Assembly: GCA_964458935.1 (NCBI GenBank)
Contig: CAYWKS010000013.1
Coordinates: 10,276-74,275, forward strand
Length of the DNA stretch: 64,000 bases
Direction: 5' to 3'
DNA from: CAYWKS01 sp964458935
GTDB taxonomy: Bacteria; Planctomycetota; Phycisphaerae; Phycisphaerales; Zrk34
Part shown: piece by piece, positions 15,761 to 24,192 of the stretch
Layout: every line of letters begins with the position of its first letter
Position numbering within the stretch: the first letter of the stretch is position 1
Notes under the pieces: model-generated
What the model was told of the DNA's origin: nothing
The model's database searches: none
What the model saw: only the letters and a program-made list of their open reading frames with translations
Made by a program: the position numbers and the translations under genes

Positions 15761-18397
15761 ATGCTCAGCCCCGAACAAGCACGTATCCATTCGTTCAAGG
15801 TCGTTCCTTCGCTTCCTGAGCCGCTGAAGCCTCTGCTCGAGATCGCCTACAACCTGTGGTGGAGCTGGCACCCGGATGCGGTGGACCTGTTCATGCGGAT
15901 CGACCGGCAGCTCTGGACCCAGACCAACCACAACCCGATCCGCCTGCTGGGCATGTGCCCGCAGGACGTGCTGGACGAACGCGCCCGGGACGACGGGTTC
16001 CTCGCGTGCCTCCGCCGGGCTCACGAGCGGATGGTCGAGCACCTCGATCGCAACACGTGGTACCAGCGCAACTACGGCAACGTGGACGACTGCTGCATCG
16101 CGTACTTCTGCGCCGAGTTCGGCATGACCGAGTGCATGCAGATCTACTCGGGCGGCCTGGGCGTGCTCGCCGGCGACCACGTCAAGAGCGCCAGCGAGTT
16201 GGGCCTGCCCCTCGTCGGCGTCGGGTTGCTCTACCGCAACGGATACTTCCAGCAGTACCTCAACGCCGACGGCTGGCAGCAGGAGTTCTACCCCAGCCTC
16301 GACTTCGCGAACCTGCCGCTGAAGCCGGTCGACGGCGGCCACGGCGAGCAGTTGATCGTCGAGGTCGACCTGCCCGGCCGCAAGGTCCAGATCGCCGTCT
16401 GGCAGGTCATGGTCGGGCGGGTGCGGCTGTTCCTGCTGGACACGAACCTGCCGGGCAATGATTCCGGCGACCGCGGCATCACCTCGCACTTGTACGGCGG
16501 GGACATGGAGATGCGGATCAAGCAGGAGATCGTGCTGGGCATCGGCGGCACGCGGGCCCTGGAGGCCATGGGCGTCCAGCCGTCGGTCTATCACCTGAAC
16601 GAGGGCCACGCCGCCTTCCTTGCGCTGGAGCGCATCCGCCGGCTCATCGAGACCCACGACGTGCAGTTTGATGAGGCCCGCTGGGCCGGCGCCGCGGGCA
16701 ACCTGTTCACCACGCACACGCCGGTCCCGGCCGGCATCGACCGCTTCCCCCCCGACCTGCTGCAGCGGTACTTCCGCGACTACGTCGGGTCGCTGCGGCT
16801 GGACATGGAGGGCCTGCTCGCCCTCGGCCGCGAGAACGTCTACAACCGCAACGAGTTCTTCTCCATGGCCGTGCTCGCCATCCGCACCAGCGACCAGTGC
16901 AACGGCGTGAGCAAGCTGCACGGCAAGGTCAGCCGCGACATGTGGCACGGCATCTGGCCCGAGTTGCCTCAGGAGGAGACCCCGATCGGGCACGTCACCA
17001 ACGGCGTGCACGCACGCACCTGGCTCAGCTCGGACATCACCCGGCTGTTCGACCGGTACCTGTCGCTGAAGTGGCAGACCAACCCCGAGGACCAGTCGGT
17101 CTGGGAGGGCATCGACGAGATCCCCGACGAAGAGCTCTGGCGGATCCGCGAGGAGCGGCGGCAGAACCTGGTCACCTGGGTGCGGCGGCGTTTGCGCCGC
17201 CAGCTCGACCAGCGCGGCGCCTCGACCTCGGAGATCGAGCAGGCCGGCGGCGTGCTCGACCCCAGGGCGCTGACCATCGGGTTCGCGCGCCGCTTCGCGA
17301 CCTACAAGCGGGCGAACCTGATCCTCCGCGATGCCAAGCGGCTGAACAAGGTGCTCTGCAACACCGATCGGCCCGTGCAGTTCGTCATCGCCGGCAAGGC
17401 CCACCCCGCCGACACCCAGGGCAAGGAGCTGATCCGTCAGTTCATCCACTTCGCCCAGGAGAACGGTGGCGCCCGCCACATCGTCTTCATCGAGAATTAC
17501 GACATGAACGTCGCCCGTTACCTCGTCCAGGGCGTCGACGTCTGGCTCAACACCCCCCGCCGCGGGATGGAGGCCTCGGGCACCAGCGGCATGAAGGCGG
17601 CCCTCAACGGGGTGCTCAACTGCTCGATCCTCGATGGCTGGTGGGACGAGGCCTGGCAGAAGGACCTGGGCTGGGCCATCGGCCGCGGCGAGACCTACGC
17701 CAACTACGACTACCAGGACCAGGTCGAGAGCCAGGCGCTCTACGACCTGCTCGAGAAGCACGTCATCCCGATGTTCTACGACCGGGAGGAGGGCCTGCCC
17801 CGCGAGTGGGTCCGCTGGATCAAGAATGACCTGCGCACCCTGGCGCCGATGTTCAACACCAACCGCATGGTCCAGGAGTACGCCGAGAAGTACTACCTGC
17901 CCGCCCACAAGCGATCGGTGCAGTTCACCGCCAACAAGCTCGACAAGGCGGTCGAGCTCAACGATTACAAGCGTCACCTGCGCGAGCACTGGGACAAGCT
18001 CAGCGTCGAGTCGCTCGACGCCGACACGACCCGCCCGCTGGGCGTAAACCACCCGCTGAACGTCGAGAGCGTGGTGCACCTCGGCCAGATCAAGCCCGAC
18101 CAGGTCCGCGTGCAGTGCTACTACGGCGAGCTCGACACCGACGGCGCGATCACCTCCGGCGTCCCGGTCGACATGGACCACGCCGAGGACCTCGGCGACG
18201 GGCGGCACCGCTTCAGGGGCGCGCTCAAGGTGGACAACAGCGGGCGGCACGGCTTCGCCGTTCGCATCCTGCCGGGCCACAAGGACATGGCCAAGCCCTT
18301 CGAACCGGGCCTGATCTTCTGGGACAAGCCCGGCGGCGACTCCGGCCAGCCCCAGGCCAACGTCCCCCAGGAAGCGGTGTCGGGCGCGTCGGCGTAA
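15761..18397 (+). CDS. glgP: alpha-glucan phosphorylase (GT35)
   Basis: GlgP releases glucose 1-phosphate from glycogen or maltodextrin using pyridoxal phosphate. At 878 residues it is the Thermus-type subgroup that begins with an extra N-terminal domain (EIAYNLWWSWHPDA). Active-site landmarks are IYSGGLGVLAGDHVKSASEL, VYHLNEGHAAF, the RFATYKRANL segment and the PLP-lysine motif EASGTSGMKAALNGVLN. Upstream, 15533-15760 is non-coding and holds a GTCCGG/CCGGAC stem (15652-15678); no convincing promoter. It pairs functionally with the GH57 branching enzyme at 48185. Confidence 0.96.
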   Translation: MLSPEQARIHSFKVVPSLPEPLKPLLEIAYNLWWSWHPDAVDLFMRIDRQLWTQTNHNPIRLLGMCPQDVLDERARDDGFLACLRRAHERMVEHLDRNTWYQRNYGNVDDCCIAYFCAEFGMTECMQIYSGGLGVLAGDHVKSASELGLPLVGVGLLYRNGYFQQYLNADGWQQEFYPSLDFANLPLKPVDGGHGEQLIVEVDLPGRKVQIAVWQVMVGRVRLFLLDTNLPGNDSGDRGITSHLYGGDMEMRIKQEIVLGIGGTRALEAMGVQPSVYHLNEGHAAFLALERIRRLIETHDVQFDEARWAGAAGNLFTTHTPVPAGIDRFPPDLLQRYFRDYVGSLRLDMEGLLALGRENVYNRNEFFSMAVLAIRTSDQCNGVSKLHGKVSRDMWHGIWPELPQEETPIGHVTNGVHARTWLSSDITRLFDRYLSLKWQTNPEDQSVWEGIDEIPDEELWRIREERRQNLVTWVRRRLRRQLDQRGASTSEIEQAGGVLDPRALTIGFARRFATYKRANLILRDAKRLNKVLCNTDRPVQFVIAGKAHPADTQGKELIRQFIHFAQENGGARHIVFIENYDMNVARYLVQGVDVWLNTPRRGMEASGTSGMKAALNGVLNCSILDGWWDEAWQKDLGWAIGRGETYANYDYQDQVESQALYDLLEKHVIPMFYDREEGLPREWVRWIKNDLRTLAPMFNTNRMVQEYAEKYYLPAHKRSVQFTANKLDKAVELNDYKRHLREHWDKLSVESLDADTTRPLGVNHPLNVESVVHLGQIKPDQVRVQCYYGELDTDGAITSGVPVDMDHAEDLGDGRHRFRGALKVDNSGRHGFAVRILPGHKDMAKPFEPGLIFWDKPGGDSGQPQANVPQEAVSGASA

Positions 18398-18434
18398 CCC
18401 GACGCCGCCGACCGGACGCGGGCCGGTGCCGCGA

Positions 18435-18869
18435 TCAGGCGATCGCCGCACGCAACCACTCGTGCAGGTACTTGTTCTCGAACAGGTCGAGCGCGGCGGC
18501 GGTGTGACCGCCGTCCATCCCCCACACCGCGCACCGCAGGTCCGCCAACTCCACGTCCAGTTGCACCACGAGCTGGTCCTCGACCGCCAGCGCGGTCGGC
18601 AGCTTCTGGTACAGATACGCGCTGAGCGCGTTAACCCCGGGGCCGCCGATCGACACGCACGGCCGCTGCTGAAGCGCTTCGTTGTTCAGGTACCATACGT
18701 CCGTACACGTCAGCGGCAGCACGGGCCAGTCGGTCGACCCGGTCAGCCGATGCAACCGCTCCTGGATCGACTCCTGCAACCGGTAGGCCAGCGGCCGATC
18801 CGTCGCCTCCGCGCTCAGGTGCGCCCCGACGACGATCAGCAGCAACTTGTCGGTATCCATCTCGGGCAT
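18435..18869 (-). CDS. conserved hypothetical protein
   Basis: A 144-residue protein I do not recognise. It begins with DKLLLIVVGAHLSAEATDRPLAYRL, contains a Trp/Tyr-rich centre (DVWYLNNEAL), a Gly-rich turn (VSIGGPGVNALSAYL), and a C-terminal VWGMDGGHTAAALDLFENKYL. It has no signal peptide or membrane segment. The alternating strand and helix pattern with a GGPG turn suggests a small alpha/beta fold. No Shine-Dalgarno is visible; TAGTAT 6 nt before the ATG could give a leaderless mRNA. It converges on glgP. The 166-bp gap to argF shows nothing. Confidence 0.7.
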   Translation of the reverse strand: MPEMDTDKLLLIVVGAHLSAEATDRPLAYRLQESIQERLHRLTGSTDWPVLPLTCTDVWYLNNEALQQRPCVSIGGPGVNALSAYLYQKLPTALAVEDQLVVQLDVELADLRCAVWGMDGGHTAAALDLFENKYLHEWLRAAIA

Positions 18870-19035
18870 GGCTAGATACTAACCGCGGAGATCGCCGCGG
18901 GCATCGCCGGTCATGCACGAACATCAGCAAGCAACGTCCGATGTGTGTAGAGCACCCGAGGTTTGACCTCGCCCGCGGGCGTGGCGTCTACGTGTCCTCG
19001 GCGGAGCCGGGCCGGGTACCGTCACCCCCCGCCCA

Positions 19036-19929
19036 TCACCCGCCGCCCAGGAGCACGGCGAGCAGGCCCTTCTGAGCGTGGAGGCGGTTGTGGGCCTGGG
19101 CGAAGACCCGGGATCGCGGGCCATCCATGACCGCGTCGGTGATCTCCACGCCGCGGTAGGCCGGCAGGCAATGCAGCACGATCGCCTGGGGCGGCGAAGC
19201 CCCGACCAGCTCGGCGTTGACCTGGTAGGCGCGGAAATCCTTCAGCCGCTTGGCCTTTTCCTGCTCCTGGCCCATCGAGACGAACGTATCGCAGTAGATG
19301 ACGTCGGCGCCGCTGACCGCCTCGAGCGGGTCCTCCACCCACGCGACGTGCGGGCCGGCGTCGGCGATCTCGTAGCCCGGCGGGCTGGCGTGCACGAACC
19401 GCGCCCCCAGCATCGAGCAGAGCAACGCCAGCGATCGGGCGCAGTTGTTGCCGTCGCCGATGAAGGCGATCGTGCGACCGGCGATGTCGGGGCCGAACTC
19501 GTCCTGAACCGTCATCACGTCCGCCAGCGCCTGGCAGGGGTGCGCCCGGTCCGAGAGCATGTTGATGACCGGCACGTCGGAGCGGCGGGCCATCTCCTCG
19601 AGGTCCGCGTGGTCGAATACCCGTGCCGCGATGGCCTGGACCATGCCGCTGACGACCCGGGCGAAGTCGCCGACCGTCTCGCGCTCGCCGAGCTGGACCT
19701 CGCTCTGGCCGAGCACGATCGCGTGGCCACCCAGCTCCAGCATGGCCTGCTCGAAGCTGACGCGTGTGCGCAGGCTCGGCTTCTGGAAGAACATCGCCAG
19801 CGACCGGCCCGCGAGCACCGGGTCGTTGGGCTCGCCGGCGCGGCGCTGGGCGCGCAACCGGTGGGCCGCCTCGAGGATGCGCGTCAACTGCTCGTCCGTG
19901 GCGTCGGCGATCTGAAGGAAGTGGTTCAT
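19036..19929 (-). CDS. argF: ornithine carbamoyltransferase
   Basis: OTCase makes citrulline from ornithine and carbamoyl phosphate in arginine biosynthesis. The carbamoyl-phosphate loop reads KPSLRTRVSFE (Leu in place of the first Thr of STRTR, a variant I recall in other bacterial OTCases). The HPCQ motif (SDRAHPCQALADV), the ornithine SMG loop (DTFVSMGQE) and HCLPAYRG are present. The 297-residue length is normal. GGAGG lies 6 nt before the ATG. It sits 19 bp downstream of argB, so both are probably one transcript. Confidence 0.94.
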   Translation of the reverse strand: MNHFLQIADATDEQLTRILEAAHRLRAQRRAGEPNDPVLAGRSLAMFFQKPSLRTRVSFEQAMLELGGHAIVLGQSEVQLGERETVGDFARVVSGMVQAIAARVFDHADLEEMARRSDVPVINMLSDRAHPCQALADVMTVQDEFGPDIAGRTIAFIGDGNNCARSLALLCSMLGARFVHASPPGYEIADAGPHVAWVEDPLEAVSGADVIYCDTFVSMGQEQEKAKRLKDFRAYQVNAELVGASPPQAIVLHCLPAYRGVEITDAVMDGPRSRVFAQAHNRLHAQKGLLAVLLGGG

Positions 19930-19948
19930 GGCAGCCTCCCCGACCCGG

Positions 19949-20854
19949 TCAAAGCACGATCTCCGTGCCGATCCCCGCCTCCGAGAAGATCTCCAGCAGC
20001 AGCGAGTGGGGGATCCGCCCGTCGACGATGTGGGTCTTGCGCACGCCGCCGGCCAGCGCCGTGAAGCACGATTCGACCTTCGGCAGCATCCCCGCGCCCA
20101 CCACGTCGTCGGCCACGAGCTGCTCGATCTGCCGCTTGGTCAGGTGGCTGGCCAGCGTCTCGTCGGTCGGCCCGGTTCGGATGCCGTGCGTGTCGGAGAC
20201 CAGCACCAGCTTCTCCGCCCGCAGCGCCGCGGCGACCTGGCCCGCCGCTGAGTCGGCGTTGATGTTCAGCTTCACGCCGGTTCGATCCCGCACGATTGGC
20301 GCGATCGCCGGGATGTAGCCGGCCTTGACCAGCGCCTCGAGCAGCCCCGCGTTGACCCACTCGACCTCGCCCACGAGCCCGATGTCCACGCGGCGCGGCT
20401 TGCCCGATGGGTCCGGCTCGCCCTCCAGGAACAGCCGCCGACCGAACACCGCGCAGCTCGACAGCGAATGCAGGCCCATCGCATGGTGGCCGAACTCGTC
20501 GATCGTCGTCGTGATGAAGCGATTGACCTCGTTGATCAGCACGTGCTCGGCGATCGCCAGGGTCCGCTCGTCGGTGTAGCGTCGACCCTGGACGAACTGT
20601 GCCTCCAGGCCCTCGCGCTTCATCGCCTCGGTGATCCCCTTGCCCCCGCCGTGCACCAGCACCGGGTTGATGCCCACTGCGTCGAGGAAGCACACGTCGC
20701 GGAGCAGGTTCGCCAGGGTCTCCGGCTGGTCCATGATGGACCCGCCGACTTTCACCACGATCGTCTTCCCGCGGAAGGCGCGGATGTAGCGATGGGCCTC
20801 GATCAGCACCGAGGCCTTGGCAATAGCGTCCTGCATAAGCTCAGTCGTGTTCAT
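19949..20854 (-). CDS. argB: acetylglutamate kinase
   Basis: ArgB phosphorylates N-acetylglutamate, the second step of arginine biosynthesis. Family landmarks are VVKVGGSIMD (phosphate loop), VLVHGGGKGITE, GRRYTDERTL, and the NINADSAAGQVAAAL region that binds substrate. I chose the ATG of NTTELMQDA, giving 301 residues; the open frame continues 42 codons upstream but runs through the promoter (20868-20896). The predicted 5' leader is only ~6 nt with no Shine-Dalgarno. It is divergent from the 21023 regulator gene. Confidence 0.94.
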   Translation of the reverse strand: MNTTELMQDAIAKASVLIEAHRYIRAFRGKTIVVKVGGSIMDQPETLANLLRDVCFLDAVGINPVLVHGGGKGITEAMKREGLEAQFVQGRRYTDERTLAIAEHVLINEVNRFITTTIDEFGHHAMGLHSLSSCAVFGRRLFLEGEPDPSGKPRRVDIGLVGEVEWVNAGLLEALVKAGYIPAIAPIVRDRTGVKLNINADSAAGQVAAALRAEKLVLVSDTHGIRTGPTDETLASHLTKRQIEQLVADDVVGAGMLPKVESCFTALAGGVRKTHIVDGRIPHSLLLEIFSEAGIGTEIVL

Positions 20855-20867
20855 GGCGAAACGAAAC

Positions 20868-20896
20868 AATATATCGCCGCGTGCGAACAGGCACAA
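20868..20896 (-). promoter_or_regulatory. promoter of argB-argF
   Basis: On the minus strand TTGTGC (20896-20891), a 17-bp spacer and TATATT (20873-20868) precede the argB ATG by 13 nt. This predicts an almost leaderless mRNA. Confidence 0.65.
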
Positions 20897-20986
20897 TCGA
20901 GCGTGAAACGGGCGTGGAGGCTTGAAATACGCCTCGCGAACGCGGCCGGGCAGCCCCGGGTGCACAAAGCGCGCTGACATTGCGCA

Positions 20987-21015
20987 TTGACAAGGCGATG
21001 GTGATTAGATATTAT
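20987..21015 (+). promoter_or_regulatory. near-consensus promoter, leaderless start of the sigma-54 activator gene
   Basis: TTGACA (20987-20992), a 17-bp spacer and TATTAT (21010-21015) lie exactly 7 nt before the ATG at 21023. The predicted +1 falls at the start codon. The ATG at 21014 is inside the -10 element and so cannot be the start on this transcript. Confidence 0.85.
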
Positions 21016-21022
21016 GCACAAC

Positions 21023-22621
21023 ATGACACGAGCCGAGCTGGAACTGACAACGCTTGCGCGAATAAGCGATATTCTAGGCAGTGGTCTGGATATCGAGTCG
21101 CTATTTGGTGAGGTGATGAACGTGCTCGCCGAGCAGTTGGGCTTTCGGCGGGCCGCGCTGATCCTCCGTGACGAGACGACCGCCTCGCTCCGCATCGCCG
21201 CGGCCGTCGGCCTGTCCGAGGACGAGAAGCGCAAGGGCCGCTACGAGATCGGCGAGGGCATCACCGGCCAGGTCGTCGCCTCCGGAGAGCCCACCGTCCT
21301 CGCCGACGTGACCGAGGCCCCGGTCTTTCTCAACCGGACCGGCGGGCTGGGCGCGACGCAGGGCGAGAAGAAGACCTCGTTCGTCTGTGTCCCGATCCGC
21401 GCCCACGGCCGTGTCGCCGGCGCGATCTCCGCCGCCCAGCCCTACACCAGTGATGCCACGCTCGAGGCCGACGCCCGGCTCCTGTCGATCATCGCCGGCA
21501 ACATCGCCCAGGCGTTGCGCGTCAATGAGCTGGTGCGCGTGGAGAAGGAGACCTGGCTGGAGGAGAACCAGCAGCTCCGCGAGAACCTCCGCAGCAAGTA
21601 CCGCTTCGACAACATCATCGGCACCAGCGGGGCGATGATGGACGTGTTCGCGACGATCGGCCAGGTCGCCGCCAGCCGCGCCACCTGCCTGCTGCTCGGC
21701 GAGACTGGCACGGGCAAGGAGCTCATCGCCAAGGCCATCCACTACAACTCGCCCCGCCGGGATCAGCCGTTCGTCCGCGTCAACTGCGGGGCGCTGTCCG
21801 AGACGCTGCTCGAATCGGAGCTGTTCGGCCACGTGAAGGGCTCGTTCACCGGCGCGGTCCGCGACAAGGTCGGCCGCTTCGAGGCCGCCGACGGCGGCAC
21901 CATCTTCCTCGATGAGATCGGCACGATCGACACGCAGTTGCAGGTCAAGCTGCGCCGCGTCCTCCAGGAGCGGGAGTTCGAGCGGGTCGGCGACCACCGC
22001 ACCGTCCGCGTCGACGTCCGCGTGATCGCCGCGACCAACCTCGACCTTCAGGAGGAGGTCCGCAAGGGCACGTTCCGCGAGGACCTGTACTATCGGTTGA
22101 ACGTCGTGACGGTGTACCTGCCGCCGCTGCGGAATCGCCGCGAGGACATCCCGCTGCTGATCGATCACTTCCTTGACAAATACAACCGCGAGAACGACCG
22201 CAACCTCACGAAGATCTCGCGCGAGCTGATGAACACGCTGCTGCGGTACCCCTGGCCCGGCAACGTGCGGGAGCTGGAGAACGCGATCGAGCGCGCCGTC
22301 GTGCTGAGCCAGAGCGATGAGTTCACCTACGACCTGTTGCCGATCCAGATCCGCATGTTCGCCCAGCAGGGCCGCGACCAGGCCTCCGCCGAGTCCATCG
22401 AGGCGCTCGCCCGACGCCTGAGCGAGCAGGCGGTCGAGGAGTACGGCATGCGCGAGGGCGAGATCTACGATCTGGTCGTCGGCGAGGTCGAACGCCAGCT
22501 CATCGCCAAGGCGCTGGAACGCAACGATGGCGTGAAGACCCGCTCGGCCGACTTCCTCGGCATCAACCGCAACACGCTCAACAAGAAGGTCAAGGACCTG
22601 CACATCACCGCGGCCGACTGA
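21023..22621 (+). CDS. GAF-domain sigma-54-dependent transcriptional activator (NifA-like)
   Basis: A 532-residue enhancer-binding protein that drives sigma-54 RNA polymerase. Domain order: GAF sensor (~15-170), a short coiled linker, AAA+ domain (~195-420) and a Fis-type HTH at the C-terminus. AAA+ landmarks are Walker A GETGTGKE (~226), the sigma-54 contact loop GSFTGA (~273; GAFTGA in most members), and Walker B GGTIFLDEIG. There is no receiver domain, so the signal is probably a small ligand or partner at the GAF domain. The start was chosen because the upstream ATG lies within the -10 box. Its targets are not evident from context. Confidence 0.93.
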   Translation: MTRAELELTTLARISDILGSGLDIESLFGEVMNVLAEQLGFRRAALILRDETTASLRIAAAVGLSEDEKRKGRYEIGEGITGQVVASGEPTVLADVTEAPVFLNRTGGLGATQGEKKTSFVCVPIRAHGRVAGAISAAQPYTSDATLEADARLLSIIAGNIAQALRVNELVRVEKETWLEENQQLRENLRSKYRFDNIIGTSGAMMDVFATIGQVAASRATCLLLGETGTGKELIAKAIHYNSPRRDQPFVRVNCGALSETLLESELFGHVKGSFTGAVRDKVGRFEAADGGTIFLDEIGTIDTQLQVKLRRVLQEREFERVGDHRTVRVDVRVIAATNLDLQEEVRKGTFREDLYYRLNVVTVYLPPLRNRREDIPLLIDHFLDKYNRENDRNLTKISRELMNTLLRYPWPGNVRELENAIERAVVLSQSDEFTYDLLPIQIRMFAQQGRDQASAESIEALARRLSEQAVEEYGMREGEIYDLVVGEVERQLIAKALERNDGVKTRSADFLGINRNTLNKKVKDLHITAAD

Positions 22622-22698
22622 GCGTGTGCGATCGCCGCGTTGGCGCCCGCGGCGTTGGCGCGACACCCCGGCGTGGGTTGTACAATCCCCCGCAGCGA

Positions 22699-22771
22699 GC
22701 GCGCGTAGCTCAATGGATAGAGCATCGGTCTTCGGAACCGAGGGTTGGGGGTTCGAGTCCTCCCGCGCGTA
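22699..22771 (+). tRNA. tRNA-Arg(TCG)
   Basis: A full 73-nt cloverleaf. The acceptor stem pairs GCGCGCG with CGCGCGT (one G.U). The D stem is GCTC/GAGC, the anticodon stem TCGGT/ACCGA encloses CTTCGGA (anticodon TCG), and the T loop is TTCGAGT. The discriminator is A and CCA is not encoded. It lies in the 221-bp gap between the regulator gene and mutY. Confidence 0.95.
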
Positions 22772-22842
22772 TTGTGCCCAGCCGCCGAGCGACCAAGCCA
22801 AGCCAAGCCGCTGACCGCGATGTTCAGAGCGATGTGATCGCG

Positions 22843-23904
22843 ATGCGCCGCGGCCTGTTGCGTTGGTACCGGCGGGCGCATCGCCGTTTGCCGTGGCGCG
22901 CCGCGCCCGGCGGGCGGTCCGATCCGTACGCGGTGCTCGTCAGCGAGGCCATGCTCCAGCAGACCCAGGTCGCCACGGTCATCGACTACTTCGAGCGGTT
23001 CATGCGGCGGTGGCCCACGCTCGAGGCGCTGGCCGCTGCGGATGACCAGCAGGTGCTCCGCCTCTGGCAGGGCCTGGGCTACTACCGCCGCGCGCGGAAC
23101 CTGCGGCGAGCGGCGGAGGTGATCGTTGAGCAGCACGGCGGCCGCGTCCCCAGCGACCTTCGGGCGCTGCGTCAGCTTCCGGGCGTGGGGCAATACACCG
23201 CGGGCGCGGTCGCGTCGATCGCGTTCGGGTCGGCCGCGCCCGTCCTCGACGGCAACGTCGCGCGCGTGCTGGGGCGGGTCTTCGCGATCGCGGAGCCGAT
23301 CGATGAAGCGGCGACGCGGCGGCGGCTGTGGGCGCTGGCCGAGCGATTCGTGCGAGGCGCGCGGCATCCGGGCGACGTCAACCAGGCGCTGATGGAACTG
23401 GGCGCCACGGTGTGCCTGCCGCGGTCGCCGCGGTGCGATCCTTGTCCGCTCCGCCGCCGGTGCGAAGCCCGCGCGGCGGGTCGAACGTCGGCGCTGCCCG
23501 TCAAGGCCAGGCAACCGGCCCAACGCGAAGTGCGGCATGATGTGCTCGCGATGGCGCGTCGCGGGCGGGTGTTGCTGGAGCGGCGCGGCGAGACGGGCCT
23601 GTGGGCGGGGCTCTGGCAGTTGCCGACGCGAGAGGGCCGCGATGACGCCGTGCCGACCAACGGCGCCCTGGCACGTTACGCGCACGACCGCTTCGGGCTG
23701 AACATCGCGCCCCCGCGCGAGTGCGGCGCGTTCACGCACGTCACCACCCACCGGCGGATCCGATTCGTCGTGCATCGGGCGGAGGTGGTCGCAGGTCGGC
23801 TGAAGCGCGGCCGGGGGGTCTGGCGGCGGCCCGATGACATGGATGATCTGCCCATGTCCAACGCCCAGCGGCGTGTTACGGAGCTGATCCTCGAAGCGCG
23901 CTGA
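22843..23904 (+). CDS. mutY: A/G-specific adenine glycosylase
   Basis: MutY removes adenine mispaired with 8-oxoguanine. The N-terminal HhH-GPD domain contains SEAMLQQTQVATVIDYFERF, the hairpin LPGVGQYTAGAVASIAFG and catalytic Asp in VLDGNVARVL. The iron-sulfur cluster is intact (C-X6-C-X2-C-X5-C in CLPRSPRCDPCPLRRRC). The C-terminal NUDIX-like domain that recognises 8-oxoG follows from ~235 (VLLERRGETGLWAGLWQLP). The start is uncertain: ATG 22843 or GTG 22834; the frame is open upstream through the tRNA, so a longer start is excluded. Its 3' end overlaps the convergent DUF167 gene by 29 bp. Confidence 0.93.
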   Translation: MRRGLLRWYRRAHRRLPWRAAPGGRSDPYAVLVSEAMLQQTQVATVIDYFERFMRRWPTLEALAAADDQQVLRLWQGLGYYRRARNLRRAAEVIVEQHGGRVPSDLRALRQLPGVGQYTAGAVASIAFGSAAPVLDGNVARVLGRVFAIAEPIDEAATRRRLWALAERFVRGARHPGDVNQALMELGATVCLPRSPRCDPCPLRRRCEARAAGRTSALPVKARQPAQREVRHDVLAMARRGRVLLERRGETGLWAGLWQLPTREGRDDAVPTNGALARYAHDRFGLNIAPPRECGAFTHVTTHRRIRFVVHRAEVVAGRLKRGRGVWRRPDDMDDLPMSNAQRRVTELILEAR

Positions 23905-24190
23905 GCCGGCGCGTGGCGTCGGCCACGTCGAGCCCGCGGATCAGCAGCGTCTTTCGCGGCGATGCCTCCCCGGCGACGAGAAGAACGTCCCGCGGGTCGA
24001 CCTCGAAGGCGTCGGCGACGAGGCGGCGGATGGCCTTGTTCGCCTTGCCGGCCTCCGGCGGGGCGGCGACCCGCACCTTCAAGGCCTCGCCCAGCACACC
24101 GGCCACCTCGTCGCGGCTGGCGCCCGGGACGGCCTTGACCCGCACGTGCACGCCTTGGTCGGCCGCGGTGATCGGTGACGCCCGGCTCAT
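23876..24190 (-). CDS. DUF167 (YggU-like) protein
   Basis: A 104-residue member of the DUF167/YggU family, small alpha/beta proteins of unknown biochemical role. The family pattern is clear: VHVRVKAVPGASRDEV, LKVRVAAPPEAGKANKAIRRLVAD, and DVLLVAGEASPRKTLLIRG. It starts 2 bp after the uvrC stop and is probably translated with it. Its end overlaps mutY on the other strand. Confidence 0.88.
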   Translation of the reverse strand: MSRASPITAADQGVHVRVKAVPGASRDEVAGVLGEALKVRVAAPPEAGKANKAIRRLVADAFEVDPRDVLLVAGEASPRKTLLIRGLDVADATRRLSALRGSAP

Positions 24191-24192
24191 CG

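Noticed and set aside
15548..18451. A 967-codon open frame antisense to glgP
   Set aside because: Mirror of a clearly conserved phosphorylase; Val/Asp/Leu-rich translation without motifs.
22624..22842. Long N-terminal extension of MutY
   Set aside because: It would translate through the tRNA-Arg gene; MutY homology starts after 22843.
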